NCBI GenBank assembly: GCA_001247695.2
Contig: LGRX02035075.1
Span: 1-64,000 of the forward strand
Reading direction: 5' to 3'
DNA: 64,000 nucleotides
Source: Cymbomonas tetramitiformis
Taxonomy: Eukaryota > Chlorophyta > Pyramimonadophyceae > Pyramimonadales > Pyramimonadaceae
Positions within the stretch are counted from its first letter, which is position 1, and each line of letters starts with the position of its first letter. Below, piece after piece: positions 9,334-21,292 of this stretch. A model generated the notes under the pieces. That model was not told where the DNA came from, made no database searches, and was given only the letters and a program-made list of their open reading frames with translations. The position numbers and the translations under genes were made by a program.

Positions 9334-11732
9334 CGCTCCGAACCAGGAATCGTTCACGAGGTATGTGTGTCCAGTCGGGGGGATTTTTACGTCCATCCTT
9401 TGGTACATGAACATGCTTGGAATATCGGGGTCCGTGATCTCCAGGTTATAACGAAGCATCGTACCGTTGTTGCACTAACTGAAGGTACCGTCGTACCATT
9501 TTATCAGGTTCGTTGCGCCAGACCCATAGTGCAAGTGCTGGTAGTGCTCGATGGACACGCAGTTGTTTGCCCCCTTCTCGGCTATTTTTTCATTCCAAAA
9601 ATACAGGACAGTGCGCCTGCGTGCCTGAGAAAAAATGCTGTAGCAAAATGTGGCAAGAATGCGAAGGTAGTAGGCCTCGCCGACCGTGAGCTTTGGTGTC
9701 CTCAGGTTCCCGCCGAAGTCCTGCGTCTGCGTCTCCACTTTCTTCAGAGAATTGAACGCGGGCTTTTCATCGTTCGCCAGGGGCAAAGGATAATACTTGT
9801 TGGTGGTGTTTGCGTCAGCGTTCCTGGAGTCGTAGGACGTGTCAGCTCCCCTCCTGTGTTCGTCCCACTCCGCAGACACCTTCTTCTCAATCTCGGAACC
9901 CGCTGGAGCCTCCGCAAACCGGTGCTTAAAGTTGTCGCACTTGTCACACGTGTCGACCTTCACTTGGCCGAAGGAGAGGTCGTAGATGCCGATGAGTTTC
10001 AAATACCAGCTGAAGGTCAACGGGGGCTTTAGCAAAACCCCACCAGAAGTCTCCAGCTCGACAACGCTGGGTGGCTTCGCTCGGTCGGAATCCAGCGACC
10101 GCCACCACCCCAGCTTTTTAGCCTGCTGTGCAAACTCCGGGAGGTGCATATGGCAAAATAATTGCCAGAGCTTGGCTGGGAACAAGTCGGGAGACAGAAA
10201 GTAGCGGGCCATTCCGCCGTTCATGTCGTTGGAATAATGGCTGGCTTCCCTGTGGCAAGGCAAAAAAAAAAAGGGTTAGAATGAAACGGTCACGGGTTGG
10301 GCTGGTTACCAACTCTCGTGCCTTTTGGCACCGTCCGTGACAATCACGCAGTAGCGAGGGAGGGATACGTAAAAACTGAAAACCGATCAAAGCAAACCCG
10401 ATCTACGAAACTGCCCACCTAGGAAATAGCTTGATATGATCCTTGACTTTGTTCATCGTATCTAAGGAGGCCTCTGGCCTTTGCTATCTCGGCACCGCGG
10501 TTGGCAGGAGTCTGATTCGGGAAACCCTGACTGTGACACTCTTGGAGTAGCGTTTTAACAATTTTCCCTTCCTTGCCGAGACCGAAAGTGTTTCGGAAAA
10601 ATTGCCAGCAAACCGGAAACCCACTGATGGACTTGCTATCAGGCGGCAGGACAAAATCGGCACGTCCTTTTTTCTGCAGCGTCCGCACGTATTCTTGCCG
10701 CAACGTTTCGAAATATGCGGTCCCCTCATCAAAATGAGGGCAGCCAAGAACTCTTACTACCTGAGCATGCGTTTCACCGGTCTCTTCTGCTTCATCGAGA
10801 GGGAGCTTGCGACGTGATAGTACTCTACGAGCTAAAGCTGTGAAGTTGTGATTGCGGGGTAGTGGTACCACCCCGACTGCGACGGTGCCGATGCCCAACC
10901 GACAGTACTTGCAGCGCATACCCGCCACCTGTTTTTTCGCACTTTCCCTGGTGGTCAAATATCCACGGGAAGCTCTGACTTTCGAAGTGTCTTTTTTCTG
11001 AATGAGGCAATTCAGAAAGCTGGACACACCACGCTTGCCCCTCGACTTGTACTCCTGATTCAGTTGTTCACGCAGAGCTACGCGATGAGCCATAGGAACC
11101 TTATCACACTGAAATTTGCAAGTGGGTGGGCACAACTCTTCTTGAGGCTTGAGCTCCGCATGAAACTTAAACCCCAGAGCACGCTTCCGAGCGCGCTTCC
11201 ATTTACTCTTGTCCTCCACACGTCGTTTTTGTGGCGTGGTATGAACTGCCGTGGAGACAGTCTCCTGTCGACTGGGAGGCAGTGCATGCTGCAAAGCACT
11301 GAGCTTAGTCGGAGTCACGCTCTCGCCCTCTTCGAGAATCAGCCTGTGCTCCGACTCGGTGCGAACAGGAGTCCCGGCAGCGATACCTGGAGAATTAAGG
11401 ACACGCGACCCTCCTGCGATAGAATGCACTGACAAATTTCGCCCAGAAGACCGTCGCTTCCTCTTGTCCTGCCGGATGTCCTCCCTGATCTCCCCATCCA
11501 ACAGCACGAGCCGTGCCTTAATCCACTCAAATGAGAAGTACCAAAATTCTGAGTCTTCGCCATCTTCAACGATTTGGCACTTGTAAGGGTTAGCTGAATC
11601 TTTTTTCGGACAATATTCGTGAATAACTCCTGTCCAATATCCTACGACAGGGCATACATTACTATACTGTGGCCAGTCTTCCTTGAAAAGGTGAAAATTG
11701 CGCCCTACGAGAGCGTTCTTCTTTTTGCCCAT
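9334..11732 (-). pseudogene. Transposase-like gene (RNase H-fold family with CxxC modules), two visible exons, two stops
   Basis: Exon 1 (11732-10419) starts MGKKKNALVG and has a basic middle and a cysteine module (CPPTCKFQC) followed by CKYCRLG. Exon 2 (10249-9334) has DTCDKC, then FGGNLRTPKLTVGEAYY, then WNEKIAEKGANN and GHTYLVNDSWFG. This succession is what I recall for a widespread, poorly named family of transposase-like proteins of plants, fungi and animals (the core is probably the one labelled DUF7869). The intron at 10250-10418 has a long pyrimidine tract and CACAG acceptor. A second donor GTGAGT begins at 9333. TAG codons at 10419-10421 (abutting the donor) and 9475-9477 (between TFS and CNNG, in frame) look like Gln-to-stop changes. 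Downstream exons were not identified. Assignment to a DNA transposon is inferred and no terminal repeats were delimited. Confidence 0.65.
10288..10342 (-). repeat. Structured intronic repeat, copy B
   Basis: Same fold as copy A with outer stem GTCACGG/CCGTGAC and hairpin GTGCC TTTT GGCAC. It lies about 40 bases from the acceptor of the 10250-10418 intron. Confidence 0.6.
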
Positions 11733-14700
11733 CGTTTATTTTGATAGTTTTGGGCGAGAGCATCGATAAGACAGCGGGGCCATCGGCATTGGCAACTCTG
11801 TAGACCGATAACTGTTATCGATAAAATCGACCCTAATCGTTGCCCTAGCGGCCCTAGCGCAGGCCCTACGGTGCAAAACGCCCTGTATCTCGCGATCCTG
11901 AGTCTCTGCACTTTTGTCTCAAACCGCCTCCGCGTAAGCCGTACCTTGATTACCATCATCGTATGCTGTGGGATATCAAATATATGATCAGAGAACATGG
12001 TAATATATGTACCATGTTTGTCAATATCGGAGAGACTGTGTCTTCTTTAAAATCCTCATGACTATATGTATAATGGTGTTGTGCTGATGCCAACACCTTC
12101 TCTCTGAGTAATTTATTAATTTCAGATGTGATGTCGTGGCAGTCAACCTTATCCGCTTGTACCGGAGGTTGCATGAATTGTGTCCATGCATACGCGATCT
12201 CAGCGCAGGTCACAATACAGTGCCCGAGCATACGCGATTTTAGCGTAGGTCACATTGTGCCTCAATTTATTACATCTGAGAATATCTATTACTCATCTTT
12301 GTGAGTTTAGACAGCATTGTACTGATTGCAACGCTTCTTCTGATGATTTATATATCACAGATTATACCAAATGTGGTGATCAGACCAGTGCAAAATATGT
12401 CACCGGAATGTACAGGGATTGTGAATGATTGCAATCCAGCCGGAGGAATAATCTCAGCAGCTGTTCTGTACTAATGAATTCATCGGAGTTATACTCATTC
12501 CGACGATTCGAAACCCATGTTATTTGTAGTGATGACAACTCATATGAATATATAGGGGTTTCCTCAGAATGCTTTTATGTGATGCGTCAACATATTATGA
12601 ACAATTCACTTGCATCTTAGGACAAAGGAGTTACGCTTGGAAGGTCTTGCATGGTGGTCACCAACAGTTATCAGCTGTTATTCGGGTGTCATATTCTGCC
12701 TTCAGCACTGGGACTATATCAACCAGTCTTACAGCGATGCACTTGTCCTTCCCACTCTTATGTACGGCTATAGTGCCAAAGTGTATCAGGTGGGATATAT
12801 ATATATATACATTATATAACTATCATCTTCTGATCCAGGATATGCAATTAAGCATGGTATCAGGTTATATGTTATGTATATAGTTCAGCATTCCGAACTT
12901 GCTCGAGGATGTAAATGCTGAGCAAGAGTCAACTTATAGTCATTGGGATGTAGTTTCCCATCCGATTTTACACTTTGTTAGTGACGGTGGATTTAACGTT
13001 GTACAGATTTCAACGTTACTTGTGGATGCAGTGGTTTTATCAAAAGCAATCCATCAGAAATCACCAGATCGGAATATAAAATGGATATGTGTGAATCCTA
13101 TCCACCTTCTTCCCTTCTCAAGGAAATGTGAACGCACAGGCAGTTGTCAGTTGCCTTTATACCTCATGATATAGCATGCAGTCCTTATAGGAAGCAGCTT
13201 ATACAGTTTTAGGGTTGCAGCCCTACAGTCTTTGGGTTGTAGCCCTGCAGTCTTTGGGTTGTTGCCCGAAATATTGTCATGTTTGTGCTTATTTCAGCAT
13301 GACATATATGCCAAACACGAAGTGTTTCCTATTACATAGGTGGCATTTAGGGTATGTAACGTTACAGTGACCCTTATCTCCCACAGTGATATTAGGGTGT
13401 TACTTACCATCAGTAACCTTAAAATATGTTAAATTAAAGCAGTATAAAAATTTTGCAAAGATATTTAAGCAAAACTGCATTTAATTTTGTACGGTGTGTC
13501 ACGTGGTTTTTAGGAGGTATGTTACACCCCCTGTAACTGTACACGTGAATTTAGGGAGTATTAGGGTGTTACATGTGCTGTACTATTTTGAGCATATTTT
13601 TCAATAGCCATTAAAATAGGATAACGAAAAAAATGAAACCAAAATTTTCACTTTCAGATCTAACGTATTTATTTTTTATGTATTTTAGTACAGCAACTCT
13701 GTATACCCCTAGATATTACACACTTGATATTTAGGGTGTTACACGAGATATGACCATGGTCATTATGTTTTTCTGATACCTTAATAGGTATAAAATCATA
13801 ATTTAAAATAAAATGGGGTCGGAATTTCAGTTTTGAAATTTATCGCCAACGATTTTTACCCATTTTCCACCTTTTTTTGGCCATTTGATTATATACCTCG
13901 GTAATATATCTCGGTGTGTGTGGAAGTTGCAAGTTACAGAACTAATGCAACTTATCTCACTTTTGCACATGATAATTTTCATGGCATAATAGTGAATATC
14001 TCTGATGATCAACATCTGTGGTTGATCATAAATATGGGTTTTACTGATTTGAAACCCATGGAAGTTGGTTCACTTCCTGATGATTTATTAGGTGTATCAA
14101 CTGTAAGCGGATTAACCACTTAAGTGATAACTTGTCAGAACCTATGATATATTTGGGCATATAGCTGTGCACTAAGAGCATATAAAAGTGATATCTCTAG
14201 ATTCCAAATATATCAGGACACAGCTTGATAATAATCTAAGCAGTTCAACACAACACAATGTGTGTGTGTGTGTGTCCACAACAACCTCTGTCAGTTCAAT
14301 ATGTAAGTACTGATCTGAGTATGTACATGCTTATTGTGCTGATCATATCTGAATCAATTGTCACAATGCAGTGTGGTTGTTGTTCTTGCTCCAGCGATGA
14401 TATGTAGGACGTGTGAACAATGCTCAGCAGTGACCAACTGCTATCTGAGCATTGTATGATGCCTTCGGGTCTGGAGATTTCTCCATCCAGCCCTACAGCA
14501 TGTTGGATTATTCTGTCCCCATCTATCGCCATCACTTGACATCCAGTTGTTATCGTGATCAAACTGGATGGTGCTATGTATCATGTATTGATATGATTAT
14601 TGATTATTGCACTTTCGAGTCAGTGCATTATCAATCTACATAGTAGTGTCAGTGATAATTTATTACACTTGTGAATCAGTGTAAGGTCATATATTTAATG

Positions 14701-16260
14701 ATCCATAAGTAATGCATAAGTATAGTGACTTGTTTAAGCAGTGACTTATGTTTATGTACTTGCTGACTGAGTACATGCAAGTGTGCGTGGAATTGTTCAC
14801 TGTACACACTTGTATGCAGGTGATTTCTGGTATTACAATATACCAAGATGATTTATCATGCAGGATGATCTGTATACCAAGTACTGAATAAATCTAGCAT
14901 GATATATATATCAGCTTAGTGGTGATTGTAATCCTGCATACTCTCATTTACAGCAATGAGTTGCTTGGTTTATTTCACATGTAGTTCCGGTGAGCATTCC
15001 ATTCAGTGATCCACCATAGAACGAACATGCTCATCCCAAATCCTTCGTCAGAGCATGTCGAGCTAATTATGGTGTCAAGATCACCTTCAGGCACCTTACA
15101 CTTACATGGGTTCCAATATAGCTTACATGCACTGCAGTATGCTTTGTGCAATGTATGATGTATTGTGATGTGATGCTATATGTCCCAGTTGTTATCGTGA
15201 TCAAACTGGTTTGTACATTACAACTGTTATCGTGGTCAAGCTGTATGAATAATGCATGCACAATTCACAGTGATGCAGTCACTCAGTATAATAATGTACA
15301 TGTGGTGTAATGCACATCTGCTGCATGCACTCAGTATATACTCAATGATGGTGTATACTGCAAGTATATGTGTGTATGTGTGTGGTGCTGCAGTCATTAT
15401 AATCTCCACACACTCGAATTTTGCACACACTATGATGTTGCTGCAGAGTATTCAATGATCTGTCATGTTGAGCGTGTATGTGTGTATAAGCTACTCACAC
15501 AGCATGTATGCAGTTCACACTCATGATTGCAGGTTGGTATACGAATCTGACAGTGAATAGATTATAATATCTCAGCAAACATCAGAGTATTATATGGCAT
15601 GCTGCAATATACTGTCATCATGCGTCCGTTCATGATAATCCCAGTAAGTATACACATATTCTGTAAAGGATATCGTGACGCGCGCAGATGATGCATCAGT
15701 GATTATTGCGACTATCGATAATGACGGTGTGTTGATGACATTTTGCATACTGACATCGTCATCAAAAAACTGCAAAATAATCATCGTGTACAGTAAGCGA
15801 TTTATTGCGATCATGAAAATCGCGATGGTGCGCGCTGCTGATAAAGAGCACATCTTGTCGCAGTATGTATAGCACATGATACGAGTGCTATTTTTCGCGC
15901 GGATAATGATTCCGCTGATGATTTTTGTGTCCGCGTCTCATATTGCGAATTTCGTACAGCTGCGAATCGTATCTGCGCGTACATGTGATCGCTGCGCATA
16001 TGTATGCCGCATGCACACCTTTTCGCGCTGTATAGGCGACGATCAGCTGCGATGTAAGATCTGCGATTGTGTATGTGACGATATATCCTCGCGCACAATA
16101 TTCGCTTATGCAGCGGTCAGTATATGCAGTATATCAGTATTTGTGCGATTGCGACGCCAGATATTATTCGCGCTCCGCAACCTGCATACACAAAATATTC
16201 GATATCTATGCTGCACTCACACTAGAGTTCTCGTTCTCGCCTTGACGATCGAATACCAAC
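11733..16260. other. Non-coding interior of the 14.8-kb element, 5' side
   Basis: No gag, protease, RT or integrase was seen on either strand, although the 5' part of a minus-strand LTR element should lie here. Present are a 41-bp-spaced duplication (GCATACGCGAT...AGCG.AGGTCACA near 12187 and 12228), three 22-bp motifs (13203-13267), scattered TTAGGGTGTTAC words (13389, 13562, 13732), a GT microsatellite near 14262, a thrice-used hairpin CCAGTTGTTATCGTGATCAA (14541, 15183, 15218) and a CG-richer stretch at 15650-16250 of different base composition. The LTR-proximal bases on the minus strand (GTTGGTATTCGATCG) could be the primer site, with an offset. Confidence 0.5.
13203..13267 (+). repeat. 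22-bp motif, three tandem units
   Basis: Units at 13203, 13225 and 13247 with the core TTTGGGTTG.AGCCC, the same motif as at 3717 and 9068. Confidence 0.75.
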
Positions 16261-16863
16261 TGTTAAGGTCTCACAAGCGAGCCTTAAGATATAATATGAT
16301 ATGATAAGATAGCACAGATGTTATTGAACAGTAACACCTTGTGCAGCGTAAGAGCGGGTGATGAGTGCAGTGCTTCGTCCGAAGATACTGCTGTAGCACA
16401 ACGCTACCTCATCTATACCGAATGCCTCTCATCTCATAGATGACACCGCTATTGGGTTGTGAACCCAAGGCATTGGTTGAACGACTAGTATCGGCTGAAC
16501 GAATAATGCGTTCGCCATATGATACTCGCATGCTTGTTCAGAACATGCTAGAAGCGAAGATGAATTCTTCTCCGAACCATTCGGTACTTCAAGATAGCAT
16601 CTTGCTTCGCCATCTCGAGTCCGACATACTGGCCTCTCGATGACATGTGTCATTCAAGTCTTACCTTAAAAAAAAAACAGATGATATGACTTATCATCTC
16701 GATGACATGTACAGTCATAGTCGACCGTACTGACGATTGTTTGTCATTATAATATATGACATGACTCGACATGACATGACATGGTATGACATGTCTGACA
16801 GGTATGGCACGTATGACATGTATGACATGTATGACACATGTGTCATCGGTCATAACCCTGACA
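16261..16863 (-). repeat. 5' LTR of the 14.8-kb element
   Basis: 603 bp, nearly identical to 2107-2700, followed by the AGCGT duplication. It includes the same 74-codon antisense frame and the ATGACATG-rich end. Confidence 0.9.
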
Positions 16864-16989
16864 AGCGTCACTCTGAAATACGAAACGCCAAGCGATCAGG
16901 GGGGGCTACATCCTAAAAATTGTAGGGCTATATGCCTAAGGTGAGGGTTTAAAGTGGACTCAGTTCCCCCCGATATCCTAAAACACCTT
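16864..16989 (+). other. 3' UTR of the old Gypsy (segment 2)
   Basis: Continues the UTR broken at 2106. CACTCTGAAATACG and the GAGGGTTTAAAGTGGACTCA block match the reverse complement of 2840-2965. Ends at the CCTT site used by the TIR element. Confidence 0.8.
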
Positions 16990-18069
16990 TGTCCACTACC
17001 CGGTGGTACATGGGGATGTACCCAAGAGGGTCTGGGTACATAGGGATGTACCCAAGCTAAATCGACGGTATGGGGGCATAAATTTAACGGTTTGTCGTTA
17101 CGAATCATCAATATAGCTAGCCAACATCATCATGGACACGGGAATGTGCCGTCACAAGCATCCTGGTAGGATATATATCATGCCAGGTGCATTCAAACCC
17201 ATGCAAATCACAACTTGGCTCCCAAAAACATTTTTCTAATTGTTTTTTTACCACGGTTTGTTGCGACTCGCCTTTTTCACAGTCTCGCATATCTTAGGGG
17301 GGGGATTCTTCACAAAGTGGAATACTTTTTAAGGGTTGTTACACCACAATATCTTAATTGATTTATTCTCGTCATGTTCGGCGTACCCTAGATCCCCAAG
17401 CTTAACTGCTTACTTGCCGCACGGCACGAGGTACCTTATCGGGTATGGGGACGAGTCGACGCGAGCGGTTGAAGGTGACCTGTGATATTGATTATTATGA
17501 CCAAAAATATTTGTCAGCTCATTCTTTGGCAATCGTATTTGAGATAACATGCATTGCACATGTAAATATGCCTTCGTTCAATAGATCGATGGGTGGGAGT
17601 CATCACACATGTCCGCGCGCATTTTTTCAGGCGAAATCTAAAATCTGACACTGATTTATGATGAGAAGTCTTGATGATGAAGTATGATAACTTGTGAGGT
17701 ATGGGACCGACCCATGATAAAATACGTGCTTTGAAGGGTCTATGTTAATGCCCTAATGAAACATCGACCAAATATGCAATTTTCATGTGCATAACCATGC
17801 ATACAAATCGATGTACCCAAGCGATGTACCCAAGAATTTAGAACTTGAGAATTTCGTCTTTTCTGGAAAATCACCTAGGCAACCGCCCCCAAAAACCCAT
17901 GTCTATGACATGAATACCGCCAAACATATGGTTCATACCCAAGATTGGTGTGTTATTGACAACCTATATCGGCCATATGGACACTTGAAATGTTTCGAGC
18001 TCGCCATGGCGTGCGGAACAAAGAGTGGCTTGGGTACATCGTGATGTACCCAAGACCGGGTAGTGGACA
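16990..18069. mobile_element. 1.1-kb non-autonomous TIR element with 4-bp TSD
   Basis: Ends are TGTCCACTACCCGG and its inverse CCGGGTAGTGGACA, flanked by CCTT on both sides (16986-16989, 18070-18073). The sequence on either side rejoins to match the homologous UTR at 2820-2830. Subterminal copies of GATGTACCCAAG occur near both ends (17035, 17052, 17813, 17823, 18042), as in many MITE-like elements where a transposase binds. Only short ORFs inside. Superfamily not assigned. Confidence 0.8.
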
Positions 18070-18109
18070 CCTTGAGGGACGCCTCATCGGTGTAAGAAGA
18101 CTGGCCAGT

Positions 18110-20728
18110 CAGTGCTGGGATCAAGGCGCTGCGGACCGGTCCCTGACTCATCGGGGTCGTGAAAATGGGTACCCGGACCTACGGGGGACCTATACCTCTT
18201 TTCTCGCGGGGCTTATGCCGCTCCGGGGTGGATTATGGCCCGGACAGTCCGGGACTGTGCCGGACCTATGGCGGACCTACGTCGACTCCCAGATTAAGAA
18301 TCTAGAATGATAATTCATAATATCGGACGGAGTTCAGACGTTCAAAACCTTTATGGGCGTTGCAGCGGCTGCTCGTACGTGATGACGTGGCTGCTCGTGC
18401 TGACGCCGCTCAGCCATTCATAGTGAAACTGGAACTGGACACATAGTGAAACTGAAGCAGCCTCACAAACTGGACGTGAAAAGTTCAAGAATTGCTAGAG
18501 ATTAACAGCAAGCATGGGGTTTAGAACGACTCCTTCGCGCTTCATATTTCTCACTCTCATAACATGTATATTCCTTGTTGCGTTCGCCGTCACAGGCCCT
18601 CCCTCTGGTCTCCTTGAATGTGAGCAAACTTTAGGTTGCCACGAAGTTATCGAAACCCAGACGGGCCCTGATCTCATAGTCGTGCAAACTAGAGTGACTC
18701 CGCACCCAGACAGTTCATTTGGCGAAACGCGTATCACCGTCACGCCTGCCGAAAACTCTCTCAATCATGCAACTACTATCGCCGCTACTACTATTGTTTC
18801 AGAACGCACGGATGTTTCAGCAGAGGCCCACACCTCGCAGAGTAGCGAACCCGTGTCGAAAGCACCCCGTCAGAGCTTTTTGAAATTTAGTACAACATTT
18901 AACCCCTTAGTTGCGGTTGGAATTTTTTGCAAAAATATGTGGTTTGGGGACAATTCAAAGTATTGCGTGATCATGGCCGCATGCACGCATGCGACATCAT
19001 GTATGTTATAGGAGACCATCAAATAAGCCACAACGAATCATGGTATAGCTATATCTATCGTATATCTCGAGATATATGGATTATCCAACCAAAATTTTGA
19101 GTATTTTGAGCATAGAAATTACGCATACGTCTTGTGTACGATGCGTGACTGCAGTCTTATTGACTTGCATCATGGTAAAATATCGCGGAAATTAACATGT
19201 TAGACTATCCCTAATCCATAGTACGCATTAATACCGCCCAATGTGCCAAAAAATACCAAAAATGGCCAAAAAACACCGAAAAAACACTTGGATTCAAATG
19301 TTTTCCTCACTTAAGAAATGGTTTCCATACTTAAGCTAAAACTCAGGTGATTTTGCTCATAAAATGAGACTATGTGGTGATATAATACCCCATGTTGCAT
19401 GCGAGACTGGGGTTGGGATCCATTTCTATCGTATATTTCCACATGGCCACGTATATGCTTACCAATACGGGATGTTTATGGCTTGGTTAGCTACTTTTCA
19501 AAGCCAAATTTAAGCGCAAAATGACACAAATAGACAAATTTGGGTTTGGGAATACTAACACGTGAGAGAGATATCGCACTAGTATATGTGCTATACTATT
19601 GGTTAACCTGTAGCCATATATCATGAGTGCACCCACAAACCTTACCACATTCGATGCGCCAACCGCACATATGCAGTTTCATGGTAAGCCACGCTCTCAT
19701 TTTCGAGGCCTTGTTGAGAATTCTCAACGTGTCGCAGCTAAGGGGTTAAGAAAGCGCCAGCCTCCTCAAAGGCTCGTTTCAAGAACGGGGCTATCTCTGA
19801 AAGTGCACACGACCTGATTCGCAAAGATTCTCGGAAGAAAGCTGCAGCTATCAGTGAAGAAATGGAGGATCCGCAGGTGCGTACGTACGCTACAGTGGAT
19901 CCCTACATACCCAATACCTTCGTGCATAAACGAGATGGACTTTCCTGGAGCTGAGGGTTTTTGTGTGATCACGACAGTACCCACAGAACTAACTCCCAAG
20001 AGTTTGAAGGGCAAGTGGATAGCATACCGTTTTAATGATGCGTGACATATAGGTGTTTTCAAATACTGTACATTCAGAGATCGATCTGTCAAGCTCAAGG
20101 GGTGGCATGCGGTTTATTATACACATGACAGGTTGATTTACAAGCACTGTTTGACGGTTGATACGTATGGCATCGACCAGGATTGGATTTTTGTCAAGAA
20201 AGACTCCAGTGCGTCTCGCAAAGACGATTAGACGTGTGGGGTCCACCATCCCTTTGCATTACTTGATTGGTTTGGATTTGAAGGATTTTATTTAGTACCG
20301 TATTTATTGGTTTATCATATTTTGGTTGTTATACAGATTTCTTACATAGAGGATTTATTACTTCCGGCTTTTGAAAGAGGATTTTGCAGATGGTTTAATT
20401 AATTAGTCTCAAATTTAAGATTTGCGCAGCTTGGTGGTCAGTACCGTGAATAATGAATAACGTGTTAAATGTATAATGCTATGGTCCTTGCAACCTGTTG
20501 CGTGCGTGTAGCGAGCATCTGTTCCCTTACAAGAGTTGGGGTACCGTATGTTGGTAGTAATTTGCGGGATACGTGGATTCATTTGAGAAATAAGATACGT
20601 AAATTGCCGGACTTTGCGGACTTACCGCGGACCTACGACATAAATTAACCGGACCGACCGGACTTATCGCGGACCTATATATCAACCAAAATGCGGACAT
20701 ATGAAAAAAATTGGAGATCCCAGCACTG
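18110..20728. mobile_element. 2.6-kb hAT-type element, no transposase seen
   Basis: Terminal inverted repeats CAGTGCTGGGATC and GATCCCAGCACTG, with an 8-bp duplication TGGCCAGT on both sides (18102-18109, 20729-20736). Eight-base duplications with CAGTG-type ends are the hAT signature. Both ends carry CGGACCTA-rich subterminal repeats (18125-18290 and 20600-20690). The interior has two ORFs of unknown origin (18514-19011 and about 19745-19960) and a large AT-rich region. No hAT dimerisation or RNase H motifs were seen, so it is probably non-autonomous. Confidence 0.85.
18514..19011 (+). CDS. Uncharacterised ORF with N-terminal hydrophobic segment, inside the hAT element
   Basis: 165 codons from an ATG. 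Residues 10-28 (FIFLTLITCIFLVAFAVTG) are a strong signal peptide or membrane anchor. The rest is Ser/Thr-rich with several Cys at both ends and no recognised fold. A separate open segment further along (about 19745-19960) is rich in Lys and Ala. Both could be host exons captured by the element, as in Pack-type transposons, or chance frames. No introns could be confirmed. Confidence 0.3.
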   Translation: MGFRTTPSRFIFLTLITCIFLVAFAVTGPPSGLLECEQTLGCHEVIETQTGPDLIVVQTRVTPHPDSSFGETRITVTPAENSLNHATTIAATTIVSERTDVSAEAHTSQSSEPVSKAPRQSFLKFSTTFNPLVAVGIFCKNMWFGDNSKYCVIMAACTHATSCML

Positions 20729-20736
20729 TGGCCAGT

Positions 20737-20817
20737 TCAACAACAAAGACATCAAAGACATATACAAAGGTATGCACCCTATATTGTGAGGTCACAACAC
20801 TTCTAAGAGGGGAGATC
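20737..20817 (+). other. End of the old Gypsy 3' UTR with polypurine tract
   Basis: Matches the reverse complement of 2701-2780, including AAAGACATATACAAAGGTATG and GTGAGGTCACAAC, and ends AGAGGGGAGATC directly before the LTR start TGTCAGGG at 20818. The segments 18074-18109 and 20737 onward rejoin across the hAT element. Confidence 0.85.
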
Positions 20818-21050
20818 TGTCAGGGATATGACCGATGACATATGTGTCATACGTGGCATATCTGTCATACGTATCATACCATGTCATGTCATGTCATGTC
20901 ATATGTTATAATGACATACAGTCGTCGAGTATTGTTAGTACGGTCGACTATGACATGTACAATCATAATGTCTGTCATCCACCTAAGGTGAGTGGCATCT
21001 GTCATCGAGAGGCCAAGTATATGGCATCGAGATGGCGAAGCAAGACAAGT
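20818..21050 (+). repeat. 3' LTR of the old Gypsy, left half
   Basis: Starts TGTCAGGGATATGACC and follows the inverse of 2700-2450 with clear divergence. Interrupted at 21046-21050 (CAAGT) by the gag-only element; the rest is at 26239-26554. Confidence 0.8.
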
Positions 21051-21292
21051 TGCGAGAAAGACAGATACTACTGTCCGGCTAAGCTCGCTACAGATCAAAC
21101 AGATAATCAGATAAACAGTGTCCGGCCGAGGCTTTATGCTCTCGGAAACCCGGACAGTGAAATAAGACTGTACTACTGTACTGTACTGCTGTACAGTACA
21201 GTGCTAGGATGTCACGGACACGATACGGAAGCAGGGTCAGGCTACGGCTAGTCAGAGCCCATAATAACTAAGCCTAAACCCGAAGTCCAGCA
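21051..21292 (-). repeat. 3' LTR of gag-only copy 1
   Basis: 242 bp beginning TGCGAGAAAG and ending GAAGTCCAGCA in plus orientation, with internal ACTGTACT repeats. About 239 bp of the same family form the LTRs of copy 2. Confidence 0.9.

Larger units (their letters stand above)
2107..16863 (-). mobile_element. 14.8-kb LTR element of the same family as the old Gypsy, inserted in antisense, no pol seen
   Basis: Near-identical LTRs (2107-2700 and 16261-16863) start TGTTAAGG and end CCCTGACA in plus orientation. The 5-bp duplication AGCGT flanks the whole unit (2102-2106 and 16864-16868), so both LTRs belong to one insertion. A purine tract (AAGAGGGGAGATC on the minus strand, 2701-2722) sits at the inner edge of the left LTR, which makes the element minus-stranded. 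Its 3' UTR (2701-3680) is homologous to that of the host Gypsy, and the rejoined host sequence at 2106/16864 matches that UTR. No RT or integrase was recognised in the interior. It carries a hairpin element (4895-6648), a transposase-like gene (9334-11732) and much anonymous AT-rich DNA, so it was probably mobilised in trans or later filled by nested insertions. Confidence 0.85.

Noticed and set aside
9079..10032. 317-codon plus-strand ORF
   Set aside because: It is the antisense shadow of exon 2 of the minus-strand transposase-like gene, which has family motifs and matching splice sites.
13380..13750. TTAGGGTGTTAC words resembling telomere repeats
   Set aside because: Only a few dispersed copies with non-telomeric spacing and no tandem array.
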